Shown: positions 45,736 to 53,795 of the stretch, one piece after another
How positions within the stretch are numbered: the first letter of the stretch is position 1
Layout: each line of letters begins with the position of its first letter
NCBI RefSeq assembly: GCF_022024055.1
Contig: NZ_CP091788.1
Span: 806,001 to 870,000, forward strand
Direction of reading: 5' to 3'
DNA from: Prevotella sp. E2-28
GTDB lineage: Bacteria > Bacteroidota > Bacteroidia > Bacteroidales > Bacteroidaceae
DNA: 64,000 nt
Translations under genes and position numbers: made by a program
Notes under the pieces: model-generated
Told to the model about the DNA's origin: nothing
What the model saw: only the letters and a program-made list of their open reading frames with translations
Databases searched by the model: none

Positions 45736-47487
45736 ATGAAAAAGATATTAGCTTATGTGATGTTGATGGCATCTGTAGTGGTAATGACAGGCTGTACGGC
45801 GGATAATCCGTTCGAAGAATACTACAACAATTGGAACAATAACGGTGGTATGTTCAATGGTGGTGGCACGGGAAACTCAGCCACTACGGGCGAGTTGACT
45901 ACATTTGATGTCGCTATAGATAAAACAACGGCAGAGCCTACGGATGTTGCTACGGCATATTTCCCTGATGAAGAGGATGCGTTGGAGAACAGCGAATTTA
46001 CGACGGAGGTCAGCATAGACCTGTCGAACCCCGTGGCGAAAACGTTGAATGGCGTGGAGATTACGGTTAACGGAGGCCACGTGACGGCAAATCATGGCTC
46101 TGAGAAGAAAGTGTGCTACGTAGTGAGCGGATCAACTTCGAATGGTTCGCTGACTATCCTCGGTGAAAAAAAGTACGCTGTGAAACTCAATGGCGTGAGC
46201 ATCACCAACCCAGACTCGGCTGCTCTGAATCTATTGAGCAACAAGCGTGCTTTCGTTATCTTGGCTGAAGGTACCACGAATACATTGGCCGACGGCACGG
46301 GAGGCTCGCACAAGGGGACGCTTTACTGTAAGGGCAAGCTGCTCTTTAATGGAACAGGCTCGCTGAGCGTTACGGGCAATAGCAATAATGGTATCCATTC
46401 GGCCGACTATATTATCTTCAATAAAGGTAATAACATTTACGTGAATTCTACTGCCAACCACGGCATCAAGGCCAACGACGGCATCTTTATCAATGGCGGC
46501 ATTCTGAATGTTGAGGTATCGGCAGCAGCTGCGAAAGGCATTAACTGCGAGAGTGATATCATCGTCAACGGTGGACGTACCACGGTGCTGACTACAGGCA
46601 CAGGAACTTACGACAGCACAGATCGCGAGGCTAAAGGTGCTGCAGGCATCAAGACTGACTCTGTGCTGACGGTAAATGGTGGCGAACTGTGGCTGAAGAG
46701 CACAGGCTCTGGCGGCAAGGGTATCAATGTAGATATGGAGGCCAACTTCAATGGTGGCAGCGTCTATGTGGTCACGACGGGCGGACAATACAAGAGCAAT
46801 AATGATACATCATCGCCTAAAGGCATCAAGGCCGATGGTAATATAACGATTAGTGGTAGCAAGATATGGGTGCGCACCAGTGGAACCAATGGCGAGGGTA
46901 TTGAGACGAAAAAGGAGCTCAGCATCACTGGTGGCGAGGTGGCTTCGTATGCCTATGATGATGCCATTAACTCAAAGAGCAACATGACTATCACGGGTGG
47001 CTATGTCTATGCCCAGGGTCAGCATAACGACGGACTGGATGCCAACGGCAACTGCTACATCAAGGGTGGCACCATCTTCGCTATCTGTTCCGGTACTCCT
47101 GAGGTAGGTATCGATGCCAATACCGAGGGTGGATACAAACTATACGTCACGGGCGGCACCATCGTTGCTGTGGGCGGACTGGAGAATGGCAGTAGCCTGT
47201 CGCAGTCGTGCTATCAGTCCTCGTCATGGAGTGCCAATACATGGTATGCACTAACCGTAGGCAGCAGCACCTTCTCATTCAAGACCCCATCAAGCGGTGG
47301 TTCAGGTCTCGTAGTTAGCGGTGCTTCGCAGCCCACACTCCAATCCGGCGTCAGCGTCAGTGGGGGCACATCCTATTTCGGTGGTCTTGGCATCATCGGC
47401 GGCACCATTAGCGGTGGTAGTAGCGTCAGCCTCTCATCTTATAGTGGTGGCAGCGGCATGAGTGGTGGTCCTGGTGGCTGGCATTAA
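45736..47487 (+). CDS. Cthe_2159-type beta-helix carbohydrate-binding lipoprotein
   Basis: The start at 45736 (MKKILAYVMLM) follows the promoter; earlier codons of the frame lie within it. Lipobox MTGC. A low-complexity Asn/Gly linker ('YYNNWNNNGGMFNGGGTGNS') leads into a right-handed beta-helix of repeated 'INGGxLxV' and 'GIKADGNITISGS' rungs, the pattern of the Cthe_2159 polygalacturonate-binding family. The end is Gly/Ser-rich ('SYSGGSGMSGGPGGWH'). Binding of pectin fragments at the cell surface would fit the upstream operon, but the ligand is inferred from the family. Confidence 0.85.
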   Translation: MKKILAYVMLMASVVVMTGCTADNPFEEYYNNWNNNGGMFNGGGTGNSATTGELTTFDVAIDKTTAEPTDVATAYFPDEEDALENSEFTTEVSIDLSNPVAKTLNGVEITVNGGHVTANHGSEKKVCYVVSGSTSNGSLTILGEKKYAVKLNGVSITNPDSAALNLLSNKRAFVILAEGTTNTLADGTGGSHKGTLYCKGKLLFNGTGSLSVTGNSNNGIHSADYIIFNKGNNIYVNSTANHGIKANDGIFINGGILNVEVSAAAAKGINCESDIIVNGGRTTVLTTGTGTYDSTDREAKGAAGIKTDSVLTVNGGELWLKSTGSGGKGINVDMEANFNGGSVYVVTTGGQYKSNNDTSSPKGIKADGNITISGSKIWVRTSGTNGEGIETKKELSITGGEVASYAYDDAINSKSNMTITGGYVYAQGQHNDGLDANGNCYIKGGTIFAICSGTPEVGIDANTEGGYKLYVTGGTIVAVGGLENGSSLSQSCYQSSSWSANTWYALTVGSSTFSFKTPSSGGSGLVVSGASQPTLQSGVSVSGGTSYFGGLGIIGGTISGGSSVSLSSYSGGSGMSGGPGGWH

Positions 47488-47510
47488 TAGATTTATAATA
47501 GATATGATTT

Positions 47511-47570
47511 TGGGTTTCACCGTCACCGTAAATTATTCATTTATAGTGTGTTTTGGTGAAACCCATTTTT
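47511..47570 (+). terminator. Terminator after the beta-helix lipoprotein gene
   Basis: An 11-bp perfect stem TGGGTTTCACC (47511-47521) with GGTGAAACCCA (47555-47565), a 33-nt loop, then TTTTT. The gene-free stretch 47488-48026 continues with the array below, a related hairpin at 47769-47819 and a long-stem element at 47879-47939. Confidence 0.75.
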
Positions 47571-47579
47571 GGCGGCTTC

Positions 47580-47753
47580 CGAACTCAGCGAGTTTAAGGG
47601 CACAACTTGGTAAGTTAAAGACCACAACTCGGTAAGTTGAAAATTACAACTAGGTGAGTTAGGGGTGCTAACTCTTAGACTTACGAAAATAACTCTTAGA
47701 CTTATTTTCGTAACTCTAAGACTTATAATCCTAATTCCAAGGTTTATAAAATT
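47580..47753. repeat. Array of eight degenerate 21-22-bp tandem units
   Basis: Units start at 47580, 47602, 47624, 47646, 47668, 47690, 47711 and 47732 (22 bp, the sixth and seventh 21 bp). The common core is AACTNNGTNAGTT, later AACTCTTAGACTT, often a short inverted repeat. The array contains ACTTACGAAAATA (47679-47691), also present in the array at 6835-6966. It lies between two hairpins with TTTCACC/GGTGAAA-type stems. Confidence 0.82.
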
Positions 47754-47768
47754 AGCGTGCAAAAATAG

Positions 47769-47819
47769 GGCTTCACCGCATCTTTTTGATTCTCATATAT
47801 TTATTGAGAATGTGAAACC
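47769..47819. repeat. Nested hairpin flanking the 22-bp array
   Basis: Outer stem GGCTTCAC (47769-47776) with GTGAAACC (47812-47819), one mismatch; inner stem ATTCTCA (47789-47795) with TGAGAAT (47805-47811). The outer stem resembles the terminator stem at 47511-47565 on the other side of the array. Confidence 0.6.
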
Positions 47820-47878
47820 ATTTTGCAAAGTGTTTTGTTTTTTGTGATTACTTTGTTTTTACTATTATTAATATAGGG

Positions 47879-47939
47879 AACTCCGCTTTAATGGCCTTGC
47901 TTGTCGGACCAACCGGGGCTATCCATCTGAAGCGGAGTT
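47879..47939. other. Long-stem structured element downstream of the BspA-like gene
   Basis: AACTCCGCTT (47879-47888) pairs perfectly with AAGCGGAGTT (47930-47939). Inside are ATGG/CCAT and CGG-ACCAA-CCG pairings. It could be the terminator region of the minus-strand gene ending at 48027 or a small RNA. The strand and role are not clear. Confidence 0.5.
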
Positions 47940-48026
47940 TAATAGTGCTTCTATTTAGTTGTTTGCGGGGCTAACTGGGGCTTTACCTAAATAGGTTCCT
48001 TTCACGATGTAAAGATATGAAGTCTT

Positions 48027-50204
48027 TTACTTAACCTCTACGCCTTGGAGTGTATAAGTTTTGTCACCATATTCTATAAATGCTTGTCCATTACGAACGA
48101 CTTTACGTACTGAAGTGGCAGTTGTTGAGGCATTGGCACTATTGATGTTGTTTGGCTTCTGAACCTCAAATTGTGCGGTTAAACTTATGTTACCAGAAAT
48201 AGTCAGGAAACGAGGATTCTCCTTATTTCCATCACTCCACTGGCTGAACGCGAACCCACTTGCGGGATGAGCATAAACCATCAGTTGTTTTCCCCATTCG
48301 TAAGCGCCGCCTTCGGTTGTCCAGCCTTGCGCCGCATTTGCAGGCTTTACCGTCAATTCATACAACGTGGGAGCAACAGGGTCTTGCGCGAAGTTAGCAA
48401 AATACATGGCATCTGTAGAGATGGTTACAGTGCGTGGATTTTCTGTATTTCCGTCGTTCCATTGACTGAAATGGTAACCATCGTTAGCGACTGCAAAGAT
48501 TGTCACGTTTGTTCCTTCTTCATATTTACCTTGACCATATGCCGCTCCTTGGGTAACATTAGTAGACGATGTCGTCAAAGTATATTTTGCAGGATCTTTT
48601 GCGAATAGAGCTGTGTATGAGCCATTTGATGTAACAGTTATTTGGCGCGGGTTGGTTGTGTTGCCATCAGACCATTGTGTGAAATGATAACCTGTATTCC
48701 CTATAGCAGCTAATGCAACTTGAGTCCCCGACTCATAGATGCCACCACCTACAACACTTCCTTCTACAGCATTCGCACTTGTGGTAATGGTGTATGTAGG
48801 AACAGGAATAAACGGTTCGAATTGTGCTACGAATGATAGATTGCCTATCATCTTTACTGTGCGTGGATTCTCCGTATTGCCATCATTCCATTTGCTGAAC
48901 TTATAGCCATCTTTGGCTGCGGCATAGATTAATATCTCGCTGTCCTCATCATAGGCTCCACCTTGTGTGGTTGTACCCTTACTCTCGTCTGCTGAAGAAA
49001 CAGACAGCGTGAATGTGCGTATATCATTCTCCATGACTTGCACATACATGTCTTTCCACACGGCAGCGGACTTATAGGCATCAAGGGCTTTAGAACGTAC
49101 GTTCAGCGTAATAGCCATTAAATCAGATAATGCATAATTGTTATTAAATATTGAGAGACCACCAAAGACATTTTTCCCAGTTATTATAGGGGGAGTGATT
49201 GCATAAATATTTATGGTATTAATTGATGGAGTTCCACCAAATGTATAAGTTCCTATGGTGTTTATGCATTTACCCATAGTTATTGTAGATAGGTTACTAC
49301 AATAAGCAAACGCGAAGGGATCAATTGTAGTGCATTTGTCAGGAATTGTAAGTTCAGATAAAATACTTCTTCCATAAAAAGCATAAGATCCAATCTTCTC
49401 CAATTCCGTTCCAAACGAGATGGAAGACAAAGTCGTGTCAAATTTGTATTTTTTATAAGTTGTTGTAGAACGAACAGCATCGAAAGCATGACTGCCTATT
49501 TCCTTAACACTATTAGGGATAACAATTGTTGATAGCGCATAAAAACCACTACATAAGTATGCTGGAATATATTCCACCTCATCGCCAAAAGTAATTTGCG
49601 TTGTATAGTCGTTACCCCAGAAATCATAAGAAGTGTTATCAAAATAAAGCATAGTATAAAATGGGGATGCTTCAAAATCGGCGCAGTGTTTTGCATTCCA
49701 AGTAATCTTCTTCAGGTTACGACATCCCATAAAAGCGTCTGCACCCATACTTATGATTGTTGACGGAATAGTGATATTAGGCAATTGGGTACAGCCATAA
49801 AACGCATTTTCTCCAATATATGTCAACCCTTCTGATAATGTAACTGAAATCAATGAAGAACAGCCAAAGAAAGCATTCTTCTCTAATTGCTGTACTGTAG
49901 AGGGAACAATAATTGAGGTTAATGATTCTTTCTCTTTGAATGCAATGCCTATGGAGGTTACGCCCTCTGGAATCTCAATGGAGGTAACACCTGAATTCAC
50001 ACCTTTAATCGCTGTTACGTTGTATTTTCGATTATTATACGTAACTGTTGCTGGGATAGCCACACTTCCACTTGGCGTATTCGTGACGGTCGCGGTACTC
50101 GTAGAGGTGTTCAGCGTGTACGTGATTCCGTCAATGGTTTCATCTGCCAATGCTACATTTGTCCAAATCATGCAGAGGACTAGAATTAGATAAAGTTTTC
50201 TCAT
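48027..50204 (-). CDS. BspA-like leucine-rich-repeat protein with InlB-type B repeats
   Basis: The start at 50204 (MRKLYLILVLCMIW) gives a signal peptide ending ALA; nine upstream codons of the frame are less likely. Residues ~25-380 hold LRR_5/BspA-type repeats ('LTSIIVPSTVQQLEKNAFFG', 'SLISVTLSEGLTYIGENAFY', 'TIVIPNSVKEIGSHAF'). Residues ~395-690 hold four ~72-residue InlB B-repeat-like units, each with 'GGxYExGTxV' and 'FSQWNDGNTENPRTVTI'. The C-terminal 'VRKVVRNGQAFIEYGDKTYT...LQGVEVK' is a usual tail. Such proteins are surface adhesins in oral and gut Bacteroidetes. The mRNA is probably preceded by the structured leader RNA at 50278-50621. Confidence 0.9.
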   Translation of the reverse strand: MRKLYLILVLCMIWTNVALADETIDGITYTLNTSTSTATVTNTPSGSVAIPATVTYNNRKYNVTAIKGVNSGVTSIEIPEGVTSIGIAFKEKESLTSIIVPSTVQQLEKNAFFGCSSLISVTLSEGLTYIGENAFYGCTQLPNITIPSTIISMGADAFMGCRNLKKITWNAKHCADFEASPFYTMLYFDNTSYDFWGNDYTTQITFGDEVEYIPAYLCSGFYALSTIVIPNSVKEIGSHAFDAVRSTTTYKKYKFDTTLSSISFGTELEKIGSYAFYGRSILSELTIPDKCTTIDPFAFAYCSNLSTITMGKCINTIGTYTFGGTPSINTINIYAITPPIITGKNVFGGLSIFNNNYALSDLMAITLNVRSKALDAYKSAAVWKDMYVQVMENDIRTFTLSVSSADESKGTTTQGGAYDEDSEILIYAAAKDGYKFSKWNDGNTENPRTVKMIGNLSFVAQFEPFIPVPTYTITTSANAVEGSVVGGGIYESGTQVALAAIGNTGYHFTQWSDGNTTNPRQITVTSNGSYTALFAKDPAKYTLTTSSTNVTQGAAYGQGKYEEGTNVTIFAVANDGYHFSQWNDGNTENPRTVTISTDAMYFANFAQDPVAPTLYELTVKPANAAQGWTTEGGAYEWGKQLMVYAHPASGFAFSQWSDGNKENPRFLTISGNISLTAQFEVQKPNNINSANASTTATSVRKVVRNGQAFIEYGDKTYTLQGVEVK

Positions 50205-50277
50205 AATAGTAATAATTCTGCCTATAGTCACCCAGATTCAGCGGTTAATAATAGGTTAATAATTATTGCTGTTATTA

Positions 50278-50621
50278 AATAAAAGACGTGGGTGCTCTAC
50301 TTCTCGCTTATCCCACATCCGGGCTCTCGCATCGCCTTGTCCAGGATAAGCAACTCGAGTTAGCCCACGCCGTGAGATATTACACTTGCCTGCTGACACC
50401 ATAGATGCCTGCAGGGTATAATACACCCAACGCGGACGCTCCGTTGCGTTTCTTCTGGACTTGAATTTGCGAGATTCGGATGTCGAAGATAACGTTTGTA
50501 AACGTCCTTTTTCCAATATGTTTTAACTCCCGAGCCCCACCTTTAACGGCGTGGGTTGTTTTGGTGATGAGGCTTTATGAACACGTTCACGATGTCAAAT
50601 CGGTCCAAAAACTACAAGAGT
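50278..50621 (-). ncRNA. Structured RNA, free-standing or leader of the BspA-like gene
   Basis: Transcription on the minus strand should start near 50620 from a perfect promoter (see 50627-50658). The RNA contains a strong hairpin CUGCAGGCAUC-UAU-GGUGUCAGCAG (plus 50391-50415), AACGC/GCGUU with GGA/UCC inside, and ACGUUU/AAACGU. Near the 3' end GCUUAUCC (plus 50344-50351) pairs with GGAUAAGC (plus 50306-50313) above CGUGGG/CCCACG, followed by a U-rich run, like a terminator. The segment at plus 50364-50373 can instead pair over 10 bp with plus 50546-50555. An 86-codon frame runs through it (50256-50516) but has no coding features beyond openness. Confidence 0.7.
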
Positions 50622-50626
50622 CGGGG

Positions 50627-50658
50627 GCAAAGATATAAATTATTTTCGATAATACAAA
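50627..50658 (-). promoter_or_regulatory. Perfect promoter of the structured RNA
   Basis: On the minus strand TTTG (50658-50655), 19 bp, TATCTTTGC (50635-50627): the best promoter match in the window. It would transcribe toward the BspA-like gene. Confidence 0.9.
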
Positions 50659-50825
50659 ATTTTGAGTACTTTTTTATGCAGAATGTTTTCGAACGTAAGT
50701 ACCTTCATGCGTCCCGTTGGTAGTAAGAGTCACCCTTATGGATGCTGAGTGTGACGAAGTCAGGGGTATACAGAAAACTGAAACCTCAAAATAATACGGC
50801 AGGAAATGCCATTCTCAAAAATACC

Positions 50826-50995
50826 TAACCACCTACCATCACAGGCTTGAAAGCCCGATGAATAAAGGGCTTGACGTTTGGTAGGTGTTGCCCAAACACC
50901 TACCAAACACCTACCAAACACCTACCATAATCCGTTTGGTTTGCAAATTACAATCATGGTAGGTCTTTGATAGGTGTTTGAACAAGACCTACCAT
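50826..50995. repeat. Cluster of direct and inverted GGTAGGTGTTT repeats
   Basis: This is part of the gene-free stretch 50205-51255. TTTGGTAGGTGTT (50877-50889) is a perfect 13-bp inverted repeat with 50895-50907. AAACACCTACC is repeated three times in tandem (50894-50926). ATGGTAGGTCTT (50956-50967) pairs perfectly with 50984-50995, with another TAGGTGTTTG between the arms. Single copies occur near 50830 and 51035. AAGCCC (50851-50856) pairs with GGGCTT (50867-50872). The part 50660-50820 shows nothing I recognise. Confidence 0.8.
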
Positions 50996-51094
50996 ATTTA
51001 AGTCATTGTTTGTCAGGATGTTGTCTTGGAGATAGTAGGTCTTTGCCATTTTTCATGTAAATGCCCTGTTCAGAGGTGTAAGTAGCAAACAGAG

Positions 51095-51204
51095 AATCGT
51101 ATGTAGCATGTTTGGAATCGTAACTAAGCCACTTGTGCATCGCAACTAAGCCACTTGCAGGTTGTGAATAAGCCTGAAGCAGGTCGTGATTAAGCCTGTT
51201 TCAT
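51095..51204. repeat. Array of five degenerate 22-bp tandem units
   Basis: Units start at 51095, 51117, 51139, 51161 and 51183, each exactly 22 bp, sharing ATCGTAACTAAGCC or GTGATTAAGCC cores. The period is the same as in the arrays at 6835 and 47580. A hairpin CCTGTTTC/GAAACAGG (51195-51202 with 51220-51227) closes it. Confidence 0.8.
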
Positions 51205-51255
51205 TACATGGTTAAACAAGAAACAGGGCGCGATTTTGTTTTCTCTTAAGAAATA

Positions 51256-51636
51256 CTACCTTTCTATCGTTTTGAGCCACTCTGCACATTCGTCTGCGAG
51301 CAAAGCAATGAGTTTCATGTAGTAGGTGTGCAGCTCTGCTGTTGTCTTACGATTTAATCCTGCCATGTTATGCTGTAATGAAAGCAGGATGCGAAGCATA
51401 CGACGCGTGAACTGCTCATCGTCGAAATAGGTGATTAGACCCACGATATGCTTGTAAGGACAAATGCGATGTCCACATTCCCAGGCATTATATGTTGCTT
51501 GAGACACATCCAAGGCGAAAGCAACCTGTTCTTGTGTGACGCCCTTTTGCTGTCGGGCTTGCAAAAGTGCAGACGAGAAATCATAGCAAGGATGAAAATG
51601 GCGGTAATCCATTTCACCGACTTGCTTTGTGAACAT
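51256..51636 (-). CDS. Small XRE-type helix-turn-helix protein
   Basis: 126 residues. Residues ~23-70 ('LLQARQQKGVTQEQVAFALD' then 'VSQATYNAWECGHRICPYKH') form a helix-turn-helix of the Cro/XRE type; the rest is helical ('MLRILLSLQHNMAGL'). The start is at 51636 (MFTKQVGE) or at the ninth codon (MDYRHFH). Two 15-bp palindromic sites 22 bp apart lie upstream and may be its own operators. It is not next to a toxin-like gene, so it is more likely a stand-alone regulator. Confidence 0.85.
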   Translation of the reverse strand: MFTKQVGEMDYRHFHPCYDFSSALLQARQQKGVTQEQVAFALDVSQATYNAWECGHRICPYKHIVGLITYFDDEQFTRRMLRILLSLQHNMAGLNRKTTAELHTYYMKLIALLADECAEWLKTIER

Positions 51637-51718
51637 TCATAAATAGTTTTCATACTGGTTAAAATTTAATTGTTTGAAAAATCTGATGCAAAGTAACAGA
51701 TTATTTCTCACAACTATT

Positions 51719-51755
51719 ATCAGTTTTACTAATAATCTTTATCAGTTTTGCTGAT
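51719..51755. promoter_or_regulatory. Two operator-like palindromes upstream of the HTH gene
   Basis: ATCAGTTTTGCTGAT (51741-51755) is a perfect 5-5-5 inverted repeat. ATCAGTTTTACTAAT (51719-51733) is the same site with two changes, exactly 22 bp away, so both would face the same side of the helix. A probable -7 box of the HTH gene (GCAAAGTA on the plus strand, 51688-51695) lies between them and the ATG. Confidence 0.7.
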
Positions 51756-51780
51756 ATTTTCATGGGGCAGAGAATATCTT

Positions 51781-53682
51781 TCATTTCAGATAATCCGTTT
51801 TGTCAGGACCAATGTAGTAGCTTGGTTCCGAGGGCTGGTTATAGCCCACGTTCTGATAAGCCGCGGAGAGGCGGTAGGGGATATCCTGCATCAGGCAGTT
51901 AATGCGATAGGGGGTTGGAATCGTAGAGACGTAGAGGCGCAACTCTGTGCTCTCGCGGTTGCGGATAATGACCTCCTCGCGCCAATCGCCTAAGATGTCG
52001 GCGGCCAGACAGGGATTGGACTTGGTGCCATTATTGAACTGACCATCAAATCGCTGCAGGTTTATAATCTGTCGGTTCTCCCAATTGTATTTCGATACTG
52101 TTTCGCGGTCGAGCAACTCGCGTAGTAGGTCACCGTCCCACCAGATGCCGAAGTTCATGGATAACCAACGGCCGCCCATGACGAGATAGTTGTTATGTTG
52201 CGGGTCGTCAGAATCCTTGGCTGCATTGATAACCTCCCCCTTCATATTGCGGATGCCATGACTATCGGCACTCCACATTTCCACACCAGGGTTGGTGGGG
52301 TCGATGTCGGCAGCCATACAGCGGCCTACGTCGGCAGTACTCTTGATTTGGAAGATGACCTTGCCCGTTGCGGCATCTCGCAGGTCGGAACCATCGCGTT
52401 TATTCTCGTGGCAGTCCCAGATATAGAGACGGTCGTCCTTCGGGTCGGCAATGAGGTGGATGGCATCGCCGTGGCCCATACCTGTATTGTAGAGTCCGCG
52501 ACCATCGTGGTCAACGGCCATAGATCCATAGGTAATCTCATCATAGCCGTCGCCATCGACATCGGCAATACGCAGGTTATGATTACCTTGTCCGGCATAC
52601 GATTGCCATTTGCGGTTGTTGGTGTCAAACGTCCAGCGCTCCTTCAGTGACTTACCGTCCCAATCCCATGCAGCAATGACAGAGCGGGTGTAGTAGCCGC
52701 GACAGAACAGCGCGCTTGGGAGTTTGCCTCCCAAGTATCCTACACCTGCCAAATAACGCTCTGAGCGGTTGCCTTTAGAGTCGCCCCAAGCTCTTAGTTC
52801 ACCACGTTCGGGGATATAGGGTTTGGTGTCGAGGAGGCGCCCCGTGAGGCCATCGAAGACGCTGATGTATTCAGGGCCTTCAAGGATGCGGCCTGCGTTG
52901 TTTCTATAATCGGCGACCGAGTTGCCGATCACGCGGCCCTCGCTATCGCGGGTGCCATTGGCAGTTTTTACCATCAGTTCGGCACGGCCATCGCCATCGA
53001 AGTCATAGACGATGAAAGGGGTGTAGTGAGCACCTGAACGGATGTTTATTCCGAGGTTGATGCGCCATAGTTGTTCGCCGTTCAGGCGATAGCAGTCGAG
53101 GAGAGTAGGGCCTGTGTAGCCGTCGTGACTATTGTCATGGGCATTCGTGGGGTCCCATTTCAGGATAATCTCATACTGTCCGTCGCCATCTACATCAGCT
53201 ACGGTGGCATCATTGGCGGTATAGGCATACTCGCCCGTGTCATGCCAGCGCCAGCCATTATTGCTAGGACGCTGCTGAAGCTGGATGGTAGGCACCTTGC
53301 CGCCCTCTGGCTTGTTGAGTTTTATAGGGAAATAGCCAATAGGGGCATCCTGACAAAGCGTGAACTGTCCGCAGGCGGTGCCTCCCTTAATCTCATAGGT
53401 GGCATCCTCAGCTAAAGGACTCTCGTCAATGAAGAAAGAACCACCATCAGTAAGAGGTGTCTTGTTGAGTTTTATGCCATTCCTATAGACATCGAAGGAT
53501 TCACCTTTCAGGTCGTCACGCAGGATGCGCCAGGAGACGAATACCTTACCATCGGGCTGACGTACAGCTACGACACCACGGTCTAACTTCTCTGTACTCA
53601 GTATGGCATAATTATAATGGCTTTGTGCTGTTATACCAAGGCATAACAATGAGAATGCAATAGATAGTAGAACTGTTTTCAT
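51781..53682 (-). CDS. Rhamnogalacturonan lyase (PL11), single-domain form
   Basis: The start is at 53682 (MKTVLLSIAFSL); codons upstream reach into the promoter. 633 residues, about the normal size of a PL11 enzyme such as YesW/YesX of Bacillus. The signal peptide ends GITAQ. Signatures: 'LDRGVVAVRQPDGKVFVSWR', FnIII-like 'SFDVYRNGIKLNKTPL', calcium loops DVDGDGQYEI, DFDGDGRAEL and DVDGDGYDEI, 'ADILGDWREEV' near 575 and 'NVGYNQPSEPSYYIG' at the end. It lacks the beta-repeat region and tail of the two larger lyases, so it may be periplasmic and work on imported fragments. No terminator is obvious between its stop and 51720. Confidence 0.93.
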   Translation of the reverse strand: MKTVLLSIAFSLLCLGITAQSHYNYAILSTEKLDRGVVAVRQPDGKVFVSWRILRDDLKGESFDVYRNGIKLNKTPLTDGGSFFIDESPLAEDATYEIKGGTACGQFTLCQDAPIGYFPIKLNKPEGGKVPTIQLQQRPSNNGWRWHDTGEYAYTANDATVADVDGDGQYEIILKWDPTNAHDNSHDGYTGPTLLDCYRLNGEQLWRINLGINIRSGAHYTPFIVYDFDGDGRAELMVKTANGTRDSEGRVIGNSVADYRNNAGRILEGPEYISVFDGLTGRLLDTKPYIPERGELRAWGDSKGNRSERYLAGVGYLGGKLPSALFCRGYYTRSVIAAWDWDGKSLKERWTFDTNNRKWQSYAGQGNHNLRIADVDGDGYDEITYGSMAVDHDGRGLYNTGMGHGDAIHLIADPKDDRLYIWDCHENKRDGSDLRDAATGKVIFQIKSTADVGRCMAADIDPTNPGVEMWSADSHGIRNMKGEVINAAKDSDDPQHNNYLVMGGRWLSMNFGIWWDGDLLRELLDRETVSKYNWENRQIINLQRFDGQFNNGTKSNPCLAADILGDWREEVIIRNRESTELRLYVSTIPTPYRINCLMQDIPYRLSAAYQNVGYNQPSEPSYYIGPDKTDYLK

Positions 53683-53708
53683 TTTGTAGTTGTTTTGTTT
53701 TTGTGGGG

Positions 53709-53767
53709 ACAAAGGTAAGAATTTTTTTTTATTTCTTGCATATATCGTGTAGATTTATTACTTTTGT
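53709..53767. promoter_or_regulatory. Divergent promoters of the PL11 gene and hflX
   Basis: Minus strand: TACCTTTGT (53717-53709), a perfect -7 box for the lyase. Plus strand: CTTG (53735-53738), 20 bp, TACTTTTGT (53759-53767) for hflX. Confidence 0.8.
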
Positions 53768-53795
53768 CGCCAATTATCGATAATAAATTTACTGA

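Noticed and set aside
47580..47753. CRISPR array
   Set aside because: Units are contiguous 21-22-bp degenerate copies without constant repeats or unique spacers, and no cas gene is present. The same holds for 6835-6966 and 51095-51204.
47879..47939. Integron attC site
   Set aside because: The ends do not match the RYYYAAC/GTTRRRY core and no integrase or cassette gene is near.
50256..50516. 86-codon open frame on the minus strand over the structured RNA
   Set aside because: It begins inside the transcript far from the promoter, has Arg/Ser-rich composition without domain features, and its DNA is full of paired segments. The RNA reading explains the sequence better.
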